Counted from the stretch's first letter, positions 17,337-25,353 are shown. The stretch: 64,000 nt of DNA from CAVTWY01 sp963738575 (GCA_963738575.1 CAVTWY010000002.1:682001-746000); one strand, 5' to 3'. A program made the numbers and translations. The notes: generated by a model from the letters alone, not told the origin.

Positions 17337-18305
17337 TTATGGCTTGCCGGGCTTGCCAGGCATCGACGTCAATTTGGGCATCATCGTCAATTGCTCAGTT
17401 GTGATGTACTTCTCATCGGCAGGGACCTCAAGCAGTGGCAAGGCGTATCGCTCTTCAGCTTCGCGGTTCAGCACCACGATACTGATGCGCCGATTGGTGG
17501 GTGCCGTGGGGTCACCGCGGTCAAAGGGTTGGCTCGAGGCCAAACCTTGCACGCGCATCACGCGGGCATCTGTCAAGCCACCCGCGATGAGCTCTCGGCG
17601 CGAGGCATTGGCACGATCGGAGGATAGTTCCCAGTTGCTGTATCCGCGCTCACCGCCAGAGAACGGGAAGGCGTCAGTGTGGCCCTCCAGCGTCAAGCGA
17701 TTGGGCACTTGGGACAAAACGGCGCCGATGGCATGGAGCACATCGCGCATGTAGTCTTTGACCATCGCACTGCCCGAGTCAAACATCGGTCGCGCTTGAT
17801 CATCGACAATTTGGATGCGCAACCCATCGCGTGTCATGTCCATCTTGATCTGCGATGAAAATGGTGCCAACTTGGGGTTGTTGCGCAGCTCGCCTTCCAA
17901 GCGAGTTTGCAGATCACGAAGCCGTGTTGATTCGGCACGGTCGATCTCCGCTTTCAGGGCTTGCAGGTTGAAGGACTTGCGGTCGGCCTCGACCTCGCCA
18001 CGCTTCACCTGGCCCGATGTGCGAGACAAGTCTTCGCCACCACCCTTGATGACGTGCGACGAATCGCCGGAGCCGCTGCCACCGCCCAGCGCCACTTTAA
18101 GCGGTGCCTGAAAGTAGTCTTGAATGCCCTTTTTGTCGCCGTCGGTGGTGGATCCAAGCAACCACATGAGCAAGAAGAATGCCATCATCGCAGTGACAAA
18201 GTCTGCGTAAGCAATTTTCCAAGCCCCGCCGTGGGCGGCATGCCCACTCTTCTTGATGCGCTTGATGATGATTGGAGAGAGCTTTTTGGAGTCGCTGGCG
18301 GCCAT
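17337..18305 (-). CDS. motB: Flagellar stator protein MotB
   Basis: MotB anchors the proton-driven stator to peptidoglycan. The 322-residue product has the single N-terminal membrane helix with WKIAYADFVTAMMAFFLLMW, which holds the proton-carrying Asp of the family. A plug/linker follows, then a C-terminal OmpA-like domain with LTLEGHTDAFPFSGG and NWELSSDRANASRRELI. The length fits H+-type MotB. The ATG is 15 bases behind motA. Confidence 0.97.
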   Translation of the reverse strand: MAASDSKKLSPIIIKRIKKSGHAAHGGAWKIAYADFVTAMMAFFLLMWLLGSTTDGDKKGIQDYFQAPLKVALGGGSGSGDSSHVIKGGGEDLSRTSGQVKRGEVEADRKSFNLQALKAEIDRAESTRLRDLQTRLEGELRNNPKLAPFSSQIKMDMTRDGLRIQIVDDQARPMFDSGSAMVKDYMRDVLHAIGAVLSQVPNRLTLEGHTDAFPFSGGERGYSNWELSSDRANASRRELIAGGLTDARVMRVQGLASSQPFDRGDPTAPTNRRISIVVLNREAEERYALPLLEVPADEKYITTEQLTMMPKLTSMPGKPGKP

Positions 18306-18320
18306 GATGGATCCTTGGTG

Positions 18321-19181
18321 TTATTTCTTGCCTTTGACGTGGCCTTCAAGCTCCACAAACGTGGGGCGGTCCACCGAAAACAGCACCTTGCGACCAAACT
18401 CGATGGCGACCTGCGGCGCATAGCCTTGCATGCTCGCCAGCAAGGTGGTCTTGATGCATTGCAGTTCTTTGGTGGCGTCTTCCATCTTTTGCTCGAGCAA
18501 GCCACCCAGGGGCTCCACAAAACCGTAGGCCAGCAAGATGCCCAAAAAGGTGCCGACAAGTGCTGAACCAATCATGGCGCCCAACACCGCCGGCGGCTGT
18601 CCCACCGAGCCCATCGTGTTCACGACCCCCAAAACCGCCGCGACAATTCCAAAGGCAGGCAGGCCACCGGCCAACCGCGCGATCGCAGACACCACCGCGT
18701 GCTCTTCTTGGTGATGGGTCTCGATCTCGTTGTCCATCAAGGTTTCAATCTCGTGAGCATTGAGGTTGCTTGAAACCATCATGCGCAAGTAGTCGGTGAT
18801 GAATTCCGTGACGTGGTGGTCATTGCTGATGTTGGGGTACTTCTGGAAAAGCGGCGACTTCGCCGGATCCTCCACGTCACCTTCAATGGCCATCAGACCC
18901 TCTTTGCGCGCCTTCTGCAAAATTTCGTAGAGCAGCGCCAACAACTCCAGGTAACGCGCTTTGCTGAATTTGCTGCCTTTGAAGCAACGAGCAACACCCG
19001 CAAAGGTCGCTTTGATGACCTTCATTTGGTTGTTCACCAAGAACGCACCCGCGGCAGCACCAAAAATGGTGGTCATCTCAAAAGGCAAGGCCTTCAACAC
19101 CACAGCGATGTTGCCACCGTGCGCGATGTAGACGCCAAAAATGCAAACAAGTGCAACAACCCAGCCAATGATGACGAACAT
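18321..19181 (-). CDS. motA: Flagellar stator protein MotA
   Basis: MotA is the torque-generating stator subunit with four membrane helices. The 286-residue product starts MFVIIGWVVALVCIFGVYIA. It keeps the large cytoplasmic loop with KARKEGLMAIEGDVEDPAKS (charged residues that face FliG) and the helix 3-4 region GGLPAFGIVAAVLGVVNTMG. AAAGAFLVNNQMKV is also typical. The start at 19181 matches other MotA proteins; longer readings run into the promoter region. Confidence 0.97.
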   Translation of the reverse strand: MFVIIGWVVALVCIFGVYIAHGGNIAVVLKALPFEMTTIFGAAAGAFLVNNQMKVIKATFAGVARCFKGSKFSKARYLELLALLYEILQKARKEGLMAIEGDVEDPAKSPLFQKYPNISNDHHVTEFITDYLRMMVSSNLNAHEIETLMDNEIETHHQEEHAVVSAIARLAGGLPAFGIVAAVLGVVNTMGSVGQPPAVLGAMIGSALVGTFLGILLAYGFVEPLGGLLEQKMEDATKELQCIKTTLLASMQGYAPQVAIEFGRKVLFSVDRPTFVELEGHVKGKK

Positions 19182-19238
19182 GATTCTTTTCGGAAGGAGT
19201 GAGGGCGAACAGCACGACGGCTGTCCGGTCTGCATCCT

Positions 19239-19265
19239 TTATCGGCCCCAAATCGCCGGGGTTAA
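19239..19265 (-). promoter_or_regulatory. Sigma28 promoter of motAB
   Basis: On the minus strand, TTAACCCC (19258-19265), an 11-base spacer and GCCGATAA (19239-19246) lie 57 bases upstream of the motA ATG. The -10 element is a perfect FliA match and the -35 is partial. The -35 overlaps the stop codon of the preceding methyltransferase gene. motAB is a class III operon in enteric systems. Confidence 0.6.
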
Positions 19266-20035
19266 GCCTTGGACCCGTGACCAATGCACCAAGCGAGCAC
19301 AGGTCGCGCCCCCGGTGTGTGCTGGGCTTTCGTGGGTTGGGTGCCCAAAACGCCAAACTCCAAACTCACCAACCAAGCGCCTGGACGCATCTCGTTTTGC
19401 GCTTTGGACCAAGCGCGATCCATCGACTCGGGTCGCTGAAACAAATAAACCAGATCGAATTCACCCCAGTGCTCTTTCCACATGTCGCCATGGCGAACCC
19501 TCGATTGGGGACACCGCCATCGCGCAATGCCCGCCAGCATCCAGCTCCACTCCGTGCCCTGCAGCTTGGCCTCGGGCCACTCACGCGCCAAGGCCCTCAG
19601 GCCATGGCCAGCACCACATCCTGCGTCGAGCATGCGAGGCGAAGGTGGCAAGCTCAACATGGCTCGCAAGCCGAAAAGCGCGTCGGGGGCCGAAGGAAAA
19701 TAGGGGGCATCTCTCCATGTGCGCATGGGGTAAGCGGCCAAGAACGGCACCAGCAACAAGCCCCAAACCCAATGCGGCATTGACCCTGCACCACCTTGTG
19801 CCACGATGGACAACGGAAAACCGGCCAAGACGATGCACTGACGCCAAAGTCGGTCCACCAAGCACGCGATAACCAACGGCGGCACCAACGAACCAACCAT
19901 CAGCCAGGCTGGTGTCAGTTCCCCTGCTCGACCTGCAAACCAGATCACCCAAGCCAAACCCCATGCGACCAGTGCCGGTGCTGGCCAAGTCCACGCGCGA
20001 CAAAGGTCAGCGCGCGACCCTGTGAGCGTGCTCAA
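19262..20035 (-). CDS. Membrane-anchored class I SAM-dependent methyltransferase
   Basis: The product is about 257 residues. Three or four hydrophobic helices lie within residues 15-105, followed by a SAM-binding motif MLDAGCGAGHGLRALA (135-150), an acidic residue after the second strand (QGTEWSWM) and FDLVYLFQRPE, as in class I methyltransferases. The substrate is unknown. Translation appears to start at TTG (20035), which overlaps the flhC stop (TTGA), so it is coupled to flhC. It sits between flhDC and motAB, so a role linked to flagella is an inference from context only. Longer frames upstream lie wholly within flhC. Confidence 0.75.
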   Translation of the reverse strand: MSTLTGSRADLCRAWTWPAPALVAWGLAWVIWFAGRAGELTPAWLMVGSLVPPLVIACLVDRLWRQCIVLAGFPLSIVAQGGAGSMPHWVWGLLLVPFLAAYPMRTWRDAPYFPSAPDALFGLRAMLSLPPSPRMLDAGCGAGHGLRALAREWPEAKLQGTEWSWMLAGIARWRCPQSRVRHGDMWKEHWGEFDLVYLFQRPESMDRAWSKAQNEMRPGAWLVSLEFGVLGTQPTKAQHTPGARPVLAWCIGHGSKA

Positions 20036-20598
20036 TGGGCAACGGCGACCGCGTGATTCGCATCGCCCATTCGAATCGCGCCCGCAGCAGCGCCCTTGCC
20101 AGCCCTTGCCGGCGGGTTGCACAGACCACAAACGTAGCGCTTGGCGTTTTCGTAAGGGTGCGTGACAAAGTGGCCCCCGCACTTGGAACAAGGCGTCATG
20201 GCCAACATCCGATTGTCAACAAACTTGACCAATCGCCACGCCCGAGTGACCGTCAGCAGGGGCTCAAGACGTTGGGATTGAACGTGCTCAAGGTAGAGCT
20301 TGTAGGCCTTGATGATGGCGTCCACTTCATCCAGTGCCGTGACCTTGTTGAGGTACTCGTGCAAGTTTAAAAACAAGGTGGCGTGAATGTTAGGTTGCCA
20401 CGTGACAAACCAATCGGTCGAAAATGGCAATTGCCCTTTGCTGGGGCTTCGGCCAGCAACCTCTTTGTACAGGCGCAGCAAGCGCTCATAGCTCAAGTCT
20501 GTTTCGCTTTCCAAGACCTGCAAACGAGCCCCCAAGTGGATCAGCGCAACAGCTCGATCAATCTGTTGAGCCTCTGAGACGATACTTTTGACGCGCAT
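20032..20598 (-). CDS. flhC: Flagellar master regulator subunit FlhC
   Basis: FlhC with FlhD forms the FlhD4C2 activator of early flagellar genes. The 188-residue product has the FlhC core: ATLFLNLHEYL, an RAWRLVKFVDNRMLAMTPC region, and the zinc site CSKCGG with CGLC (four Cys). It lies 14 bases behind flhD. The C-terminal tail is Ala-rich and variable. It overlaps the downstream methyltransferase gene by four bases. Confidence 0.97.
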   Translation of the reverse strand: MRVKSIVSEAQQIDRAVALIHLGARLQVLESETDLSYERLLRLYKEVAGRSPSKGQLPFSTDWFVTWQPNIHATLFLNLHEYLNKVTALDEVDAIIKAYKLYLEHVQSQRLEPLLTVTRAWRLVKFVDNRMLAMTPCSKCGGHFVTHPYENAKRYVCGLCNPPARAGKGAAAGAIRMGDANHAVAVAH

Positions 20599-20612
20599 AA
20601 CGGTGTCCTGTT

Positions 20613-20945
20613 TCAGTGCTGAGAGGTAACTTCTTGATGGCGACCCGCCACCAGGATGGAGGCATGCAGGTGAGCAACGCCGTCACCAACATTGGCTTTA
20701 CCGTGGCTGGTCAACAAGTTCCACACGATGTCGTCATCAAAGCGCATGCGACACACCAGCGTCGTGCCGCCTGCAATCCGCATCACTTGCGCTGGCGACA
20801 GCGCGGCAACCAAGGATGCCGTCTCTTCGTTGATGCCGAGGCGAAAGAGCGCCTGGGCGCGATCGTCACGGATCAAACTTTGAGCCAGCATCAAGTAAGA
20901 AAGGTTGGCTTCCCGGATATCTGCAAGTACTTGGTCGGTGTTCAT
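20613..20945 (-). CDS. flhD: Flagellar master regulator subunit FlhD
   Basis: FlhD is the partner of FlhC. The 110-residue product starts MNTDQVLADIREANLSYLML and continues AQSLIRDDRAQALFRLGI, a clear FlhD signature. AAGGAC precedes the ATG. A longer open frame back to 21218 carries no family sequence and would remove the whole leader. The leader (20946 upstream) is shared with the divergent fliC promoter region. Confidence 0.96.
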   Translation of the reverse strand: MNTDQVLADIREANLSYLMLAQSLIRDDRAQALFRLGINEETASLVAALSPAQVMRIAGGTTLVCRMRFDDDIVWNLLTSHGKANVGDGVAHLHASILVAGRHQEVTSQH

Positions 20946-21301
20946 TGGAGCGTCCTTGTGATGGAATTGATTCAACGTCGATGCATTCACTTTAAGTTGA
21001 ACAAGAGACAACGGGTATCGGGTCCTTTCGAGTTCTTGAGTCGGGGCTGCTCGGTGCTGCTTGTCAGGCAACTTCTTACAAGCTGTCAGCCTTTTGCATC
21101 GCAAGCCGCTGGCATGCCTTACAAATCCTGCCCACACCGTGAACGATGCCTCACATCGAGCATCCGTTGAGGCTCCAGGGTTCAAGTTGCGACTTTCCCG
21201 GTCCGATACAGGCTCCATCGCAGTTCCTACAACTTGATGGCGCTGCGAGGCCCGGCACCTCTGTCGGTGCCATCCGCCAACCCAACCAGGAGTTTCTTCA
21301 C
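20946..21301. promoter_or_regulatory. Divergent control region between flhDC and the first flagellin gene
   Basis: These 356 bases contain no supported gene. They must hold the flhDC promoter and long leader on the minus strand and the fliC promoter on the plus strand. I see a weak sigma28 motif near 21182-21209 (separate entry) and an AGGAG site at 21288-21292 for fliC. I could not identify the flhDC promoter or CRP/regulator sites with confidence. Confidence 0.6.
21182..21209 (+). promoter_or_regulatory. Likely sigma28 promoter of the first flagellin gene
   Basis: TCAAGTTG (21182-21189) and TCCGATAC (21202-21209) are separated by 12 bases. The motif resembles the fliD promoter of the same window (TCAAGTGA-N11-GCCGATAG) but has one extra spacer base and a mismatch in the -10. 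It lies about 90 bases upstream of the flagellin ATG. Confidence 0.45.
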
Positions 21302-22165
21302 ATGGCTCAAACCATCAACACCAACGTCGCTTCGCTCAACGCCCAGCGCAACCTCAGCTCGTCGCAAGCCTCCTTGCACGTCTCGATGCAGCGCTTGTCT
21401 TCAGGCCTGCGTGTCAACTCGGCCAAGGACGACGCCGCTGGCCTCGCGATTGCTGAACGCATGAACGCCCAAGTGCGTGGCATGAACGTGGCCATGCGCA
21501 ACGCCAACGACGGCATCTCGATGGCGCAAACGGCCGAAGGCGCCATGGGCAAGGTAACCGATTCGCTGCAGCGCATGCGTGAACTGGCCGTGCAAGCTCG
21601 CAATGCCACCAACTCAGACGACGACAAAGACTCACTCGACAAAGAGTTCGGCGAATTGGCCAAGGAAGTTCAGCGCGTGCTGGGTGGCACCACGTTCAAC
21701 GGCAAGGCCATTCTTGGTGCTGACGCCGGCGCACAAACGTTTCAAGTGGGTGCCAACACCACGTCCGACGACAGCATTGACATCACCACCGTGGATTTGA
21801 CCGGCGAAGCCACGTTGACGGCCGTTGCAGGTACAGACAACACCGGTGCAGGCCGCGCCGTCATCGACAACACCGCCACCCCCACAGTCATTGGCGGCGT
21901 GATCGACGACATCGACGCAGCATTGAACACGGTGAACAGCGAGCGTGCAACGATGGGCGCGTCGCAGTCACGCTTTGACTCGGTGGTGTCCAACCTGCAA
22001 ATCTCGGTCGAGAACCAGTCCGCTGCCCGCGCTCGCATCATGGACGCCGACTTTGCCAGCGAGACTGCCAACCTGTCACGTGCGCAGATCCTTCAACAAG
22101 CTGGCAACGCCATGGTTGCCCAGGCAAACCAGTTGCCGAGCCAAGTGTTGTCGCTTTTGCGTTAA
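21302..22165 (+). CDS. fliC: Flagellin FliC, copy 1
   Basis: Flagellin forms the filament. The 287-residue product is short, with conserved N-terminal D0/D1 (INTNVASLNAQRNLSSSQAS, then SGLRVNSAKDDAAGLAIAER) and C-terminal D0 (RARIMDADFASETANLSRAQ, ending LPSQVLSLLR). Only about 60 residues in the middle vary, so the outer D2/D3 domains are essentially missing. AGGAG lies ten bases upstream of the ATG. A second, very similar flagellin follows 638 bases downstream. Export depends on FliS, encoded at 25.4 kb. Confidence 0.97.
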   Translation: MAQTINTNVASLNAQRNLSSSQASLHVSMQRLSSGLRVNSAKDDAAGLAIAERMNAQVRGMNVAMRNANDGISMAQTAEGAMGKVTDSLQRMRELAVQARNATNSDDDKDSLDKEFGELAKEVQRVLGGTTFNGKAILGADAGAQTFQVGANTTSDDSIDITTVDLTGEATLTAVAGTDNTGAGRAVIDNTATPTVIGGVIDDIDAALNTVNSERATMGASQSRFDSVVSNLQISVENQSAARARIMDADFASETANLSRAQILQQAGNAMVAQANQLPSQVLSLLR

Positions 22166-22259
22166 ATCGCTAGCACGGCAACAGCGCCCACGGCTGCAGG
22201 TCACTCCAAACGCTTGGCAACCTTACGTGGGCGCCCCTCCTCTGAACCCTGGTCCTGTC

Positions 22260-22619
22260 GTGTCACGCTCACGCGTGGCACGATGGGTGCTAGTTTGCTC
22301 GGTGTGCATGACACCAGCGATCGCAGCGACAGAATCCCCCAATCCAGCAAGCAACCGCAGTGCATCGGCGCCGTTGCACTTTCGTGTCATCATTCCCCAC
22401 GAATTGGCATGGCAGGTGCCCTCCTCCTCCAACAAGTCACGTCAGCCAGGCGTAGGTCCCCAGCAAGGGCACAGCAACAAAGGCGCCGTTGTTACCACCC
22501 TCTCGCGCAGCGTGGTCCGAGAAACGTCACGACGCACCGTTGCCTTCATCCAGCGAGACGAACCCTTGACTGATCAAGATGAGCGCCCCACGACCGTTCT
22601 GACACTTTCTGTGCCGTGA
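22260..22619 (+). CDS. Small putative secreted protein of unknown function
   Basis: This frame lies between the two flagellin genes. From GTG (22260) it would encode 119 residues starting with basic residues, a hydrophobic core (WVLVCSVCMTPAIAA) and a plausible signal-peptidase site near AIAAT. The mature part has LHFRVIIPHELAW and, near the end, RTVAFIQRDE and TTVLTLSVP, which look like beta strands. I do not recognise a family with confidence. No clear ribosome-binding site is seen, and a GTG at 22275 is an alternative. No terminator is seen between fliC copy 1 and this frame, so it may share the flagellin transcript. Confidence 0.4.
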   Translation: MSRSRVARWVLVCSVCMTPAIAATESPNPASNRSASAPLHFRVIIPHELAWQVPSSSNKSRQPGVGPQQGHSNKGAVVTTLSRSVVRETSRRTVAFIQRDEPLTDQDERPTTVLTLSVP

Positions 22620-22803
22620 TGCACAGCTGACACCTCGACGTCGCGCCAGCCTTCGAACTGGCCGTCTCAAAGCCTGCTTTTCGGCAGATCGCCAGTGCAC
22701 GCGGGTTTTGACAATAGGCTTCACGTCGCGCACCAGGCATGGGTCTGATGCCGTGATGCCGGCAAGTCCGCCGGGAAGTCCTTTAACGCCCGAGGAGTGC
22801 AAC

Positions 22804-23670
22804 ATGCCACAGACCATCAACACCAACATCGCTTCGCTCAACGCCCAGCGCAACCTCAACAGCTCGCAGTCTTCACTGCAGGTGTCCATGCAACGCCTAT
22901 CCTCGGGCCTGCGTGTCAATTCGGCCAAAGACGACGCCGCAGGCTTGGCGATTGCTGAACGCATGAACGCCCAGGTGCGCGGCATGAACGTTGCGATGCG
23001 CAATGCCAACGACGGCATCTCGTTGGCACAAACGGCCGAAGGTGCCATGGGCAAGGTCACGGACTCGCTGCAGCGCATGCGTGAATTGGCCGTTCAGGCG
23101 CGCAATGCCACCAACTCCGACGCCGACAAAGATTCACTTGACAAGGAGTTTGGCGAACTGGCCAAAGAGATCCAGCGCGTGCTGGGTGGCACCACTTTCA
23201 ACGGCAAAGCCATCTTGTCGACTGGTGCAGGCGTGCAAACGTTTCAAGTGGGCGCGAATACCACCACCGATGACAGCATTGACATCACCACGACCAACAT
23301 GAGTACCGCAGGAGTCATCACCACGGTGGCAGGTACCAACAACTTGGGCGCAGGCCGCTCGGTCATCGACAACACGGCCACCCCCGCCATCATTGCAACG
23401 GCGATCGACAGCATCGATGCAGCCTTGGACTTGGTCAACAGCGAACGTGCAACCTTGGGGGCTTCGCAATCACGCTTCGACGCGGTCATCGCCAATTTGC
23501 AGATCTCTGTAGAGAACCAATCGGCGGCTCGCGCACGCATCATGGACGCTGACTTCGCCATGGAAACAGCCAATCTGTCACGCGCCCAAATTTTGCAACA
23601 AGCAGGCAATGCCATGGTGGCACAGGCCAACCAATTGCCGCAGCAGGTGTTGCAGCTTCTGCAACGCTAG
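22804..23670 (+). CDS. fliC: Flagellin FliC, copy 2
   Basis: This second flagellin has 288 residues and is nearly identical to copy 1 over the first 130 and last 70 residues. It differs mainly in the centre (DITTTNMSTAGVITTVAGTN versus the copy 1 stretch) and at the end (LPQQVLQLLQR). GAGGAG precedes the ATG. I found no convincing sigma28 motif in the 184 bases upstream, unlike other late genes here, so it may depend on transcription from copy 1 or use a divergent promoter. A strong terminator follows. Confidence 0.97.
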   Translation: MPQTINTNIASLNAQRNLNSSQSSLQVSMQRLSSGLRVNSAKDDAAGLAIAERMNAQVRGMNVAMRNANDGISLAQTAEGAMGKVTDSLQRMRELAVQARNATNSDADKDSLDKEFGELAKEIQRVLGGTTFNGKAILSTGAGVQTFQVGANTTTDDSIDITTTNMSTAGVITTVAGTNNLGAGRSVIDNTATPAIIATAIDSIDAALDLVNSERATLGASQSRFDAVIANLQISVENQSAARARIMDADFAMETANLSRAQILQQAGNAMVAQANQLPQQVLQLLQR

Positions 23671-23712
23671 GGCAAAGCCAGAGGCACACACCAAGAGAGC
23701 CGTCGAGGGAAG

Positions 23713-23752
23713 AACCCGCGATGCGTTGGCATGGCCAACCTTCGCGGGTTTT
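23713..23752 (+). terminator. Rho-independent terminator after the second flagellin gene
   Basis: AACCCGCGA (23713-23721) pairs with TCGCGGGTT (23742-23750), and an inner GTTGGC/GCCAAC stem closes on a short loop. The hairpin runs into TTTT. This is a strong intrinsic terminator 43 bases behind the flagellin stop. Confidence 0.85.
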
Positions 23753-23777
23753 GCCACTTCTGTCACGCCCAGCAGTC

Positions 23778-23804
23778 TCAAGTGATGCATTGAGGTGCCG
23801 ATAG
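23778..23804 (+). promoter_or_regulatory. Sigma28 promoter of fliD
   Basis: TCAAGTGA (23778-23785), an 11-base spacer and GCCGATAG (23797-23804) match the FliA consensus closely. It lies 29 bases upstream of the fliD ATG and just after the flagellin terminator, so fliD has its own late promoter. Confidence 0.82.
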
Positions 23805-23833
23805 TTGAATGACGATACCCGGGAGAACCTACC

Positions 23834-25252
23834 ATGGAAAATTCAGTGCAAGGCGTCGGCAGCATCAGCTCCATCGGTCTGGGCAGCGGCTTGGACGCCA
23901 GCTCCATCATCCGCCAATTGATGGCGGTCGAGGCGAGGCCGCTCGATCAGCTCAGGTCGCAAGCCAATGAGCTCAACGCCCAACTGTCCAATTTTGGAAA
24001 GTTGCAAAGCTACACCTCGGCGCTTCAAGACCGCGCTTCGGCTCTGGGTTCAACCACGCTTTGGAAACAAACCACGGCCCTGTCCAGCAACGCAGCAGCC
24101 GTTTCAGCCAGCACCACCAGCGGCGCTCAAGCAGGCAACTACGACGTGCAAGTCCAGGCCTTGGCAACGGCCCAGAACACCGTCAGCGGCACCTATGCCT
24201 CCGATGCCAGCCCATTCACAGATGGCAACCTGACGATCGAGCTGGGGACGTGGAGCGGCACCGCCTTCACACCCAAGTCAGGTACAACCGGCATGAGCCT
24301 GGCCATCACTGCGGGCTCCACACTGGCCCAAGTGCGAGACCAAATCAATGCTGCTGGCTCTGGCGTGATCGCCACCATCGTCGCCGACGCCAGTGGCGCC
24401 AGGTTGTCCATGCGCTCCCTCGCCACAGGCGCTGAGAATGCATTTCGCGTCACAGGTACGGGGGGCGTTTCGGCCCTGAGCTACAGCGAGGGCGCCTCCG
24501 GCGGCATGAGCCGCACCCAAACCGCCGCCAATGCCCAAGCCACCATCAATGGCATTGCCATTTCTTCAGCCACCAACACCCTGAACAATGTGGTGGATGG
24601 CATCACACTAAAGCTTCAAGCCGTGACCACCGCACCGGTCGATATCAGCGTGGCAACCGACACCGAAGCGATTCGCAAAGCCATCACCGATTTCACCGTC
24701 GCGTTCAATGACTTGGCGTCTTTTATTCGCGAGCAAACCAAGTACGACCCTGGCACCAAGAAAGCAGGCGCCATGCAAGGAGACCGGGGCGCGCTGGGCT
24801 TGCAGGGGCAGCTGCGCGCTGTGCTCAACCAAGAAAGTTCCGCGTCCGCAACATGGAAGTCGCTTTCAGAAATTGGACTTGTTCTCAAAACGGACGGCAC
24901 GCTAGAAACCAAAACCACCAGGCTCGACAATGCACTGGCCAACCCGCAAGAGTTGCGCAAGCTCTTTGCCACCGACGGCGCCACCAACGCAGCGTCTGGA
25001 TTCGCGCAACGATTCAAAACGTTGGCGTCACAGGCTCTGGGCACTGACGGTCCCCTGGAAGCTCGAACACAAAGCATCAATGCGCGCTTGACTCGCAACA
25101 ATCGCGATCAAGATCGTGTCGAGCTGCGGCTGGCGCAAACTGAATCGCGATTGCGCGCACAGTACAGCGCGCTGGATGCTTCCATGGCGCAGTTGAGCAA
25201 TCTTGGCAGCTATGTCACGCAACAGCTCAATGCACTCAACAGAGATGCCTGA
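23834..25252 (+). CDS. fliD: Filament cap protein FliD (HAP2)
   Basis: FliD caps the filament and folds incoming flagellin. The 472-residue product has the conserved N-terminus SISSIGLGSGLDASSIIRQL with MAVEARPLDQL, a heptad-like stretch to about residue 60, a FliD N domain with LGTWSGTAFTPKSG, and a C-terminal domain ending in a coiled coil (TRNNRDQDRVELRLAQTESR) followed by LSNLGSYVTQQL. Length is typical. It has its own sigma28 promoter. Confidence 0.96.
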   Translation: MENSVQGVGSISSIGLGSGLDASSIIRQLMAVEARPLDQLRSQANELNAQLSNFGKLQSYTSALQDRASALGSTTLWKQTTALSSNAAAVSASTTSGAQAGNYDVQVQALATAQNTVSGTYASDASPFTDGNLTIELGTWSGTAFTPKSGTTGMSLAITAGSTLAQVRDQINAAGSGVIATIVADASGARLSMRSLATGAENAFRVTGTGGVSALSYSEGASGGMSRTQTAANAQATINGIAISSATNTLNNVVDGITLKLQAVTTAPVDISVATDTEAIRKAITDFTVAFNDLASFIREQTKYDPGTKKAGAMQGDRGALGLQGQLRAVLNQESSASATWKSLSEIGLVLKTDGTLETKTTRLDNALANPQELRKLFATDGATNAASGFAQRFKTLASQALGTDGPLEARTQSINARLTRNNRDQDRVELRLAQTESRLRAQYSALDASMAQLSNLGSYVTQQLNALNRDA

Positions 25253-25263
25253 AGCACGAAACT

Positions 25264-25279
25264 CGGGGCTTCGGTCCCG
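25264..25279 (+). other. UUCG-loop RNA hairpin between fliD and fliS
   Basis: CGGGGC (25264-25269), loop TTCG, GTCCCG (25274-25279) forms a six-pair stem with one G-U pair and the very stable UUCG tetraloop. No T run follows, so it may be a processing or mRNA-stability element rather than a terminator. Confidence 0.35.
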
Positions 25280-25290
25280 CGTAACGCCGC

Positions 25291-25317
25291 TAAAGTCGTC
25301 GGGCATTAAGTCGATAA
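25291..25317 (+). promoter_or_regulatory. Sigma28 promoter of fliST
   Basis: TAAAGTCG (25291-25298), an 11-base spacer and GTCGATAA (25310-25317) match the FliA consensus with one mismatch in the -10. It lies 36 bases upstream of the fliS ATG. Confidence 0.75.
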
Positions 25318-25353
25318 ACAATCCATCGACCACACCGACCCCCTTCGACCATC

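Noticed and set aside
22223..22435. 70-codon minus-strand frame between the flagellin genes
   Set aside because: No ribosome-binding site or domain, and it overlaps the better plus-strand candidate with a signal peptide.
22667..22691. TCAAAGCC with GCAGATCG as sigma28 promoter of flagellin copy 2
   Set aside because: Spacer is 9 instead of 11 bases and the -10 has several mismatches.
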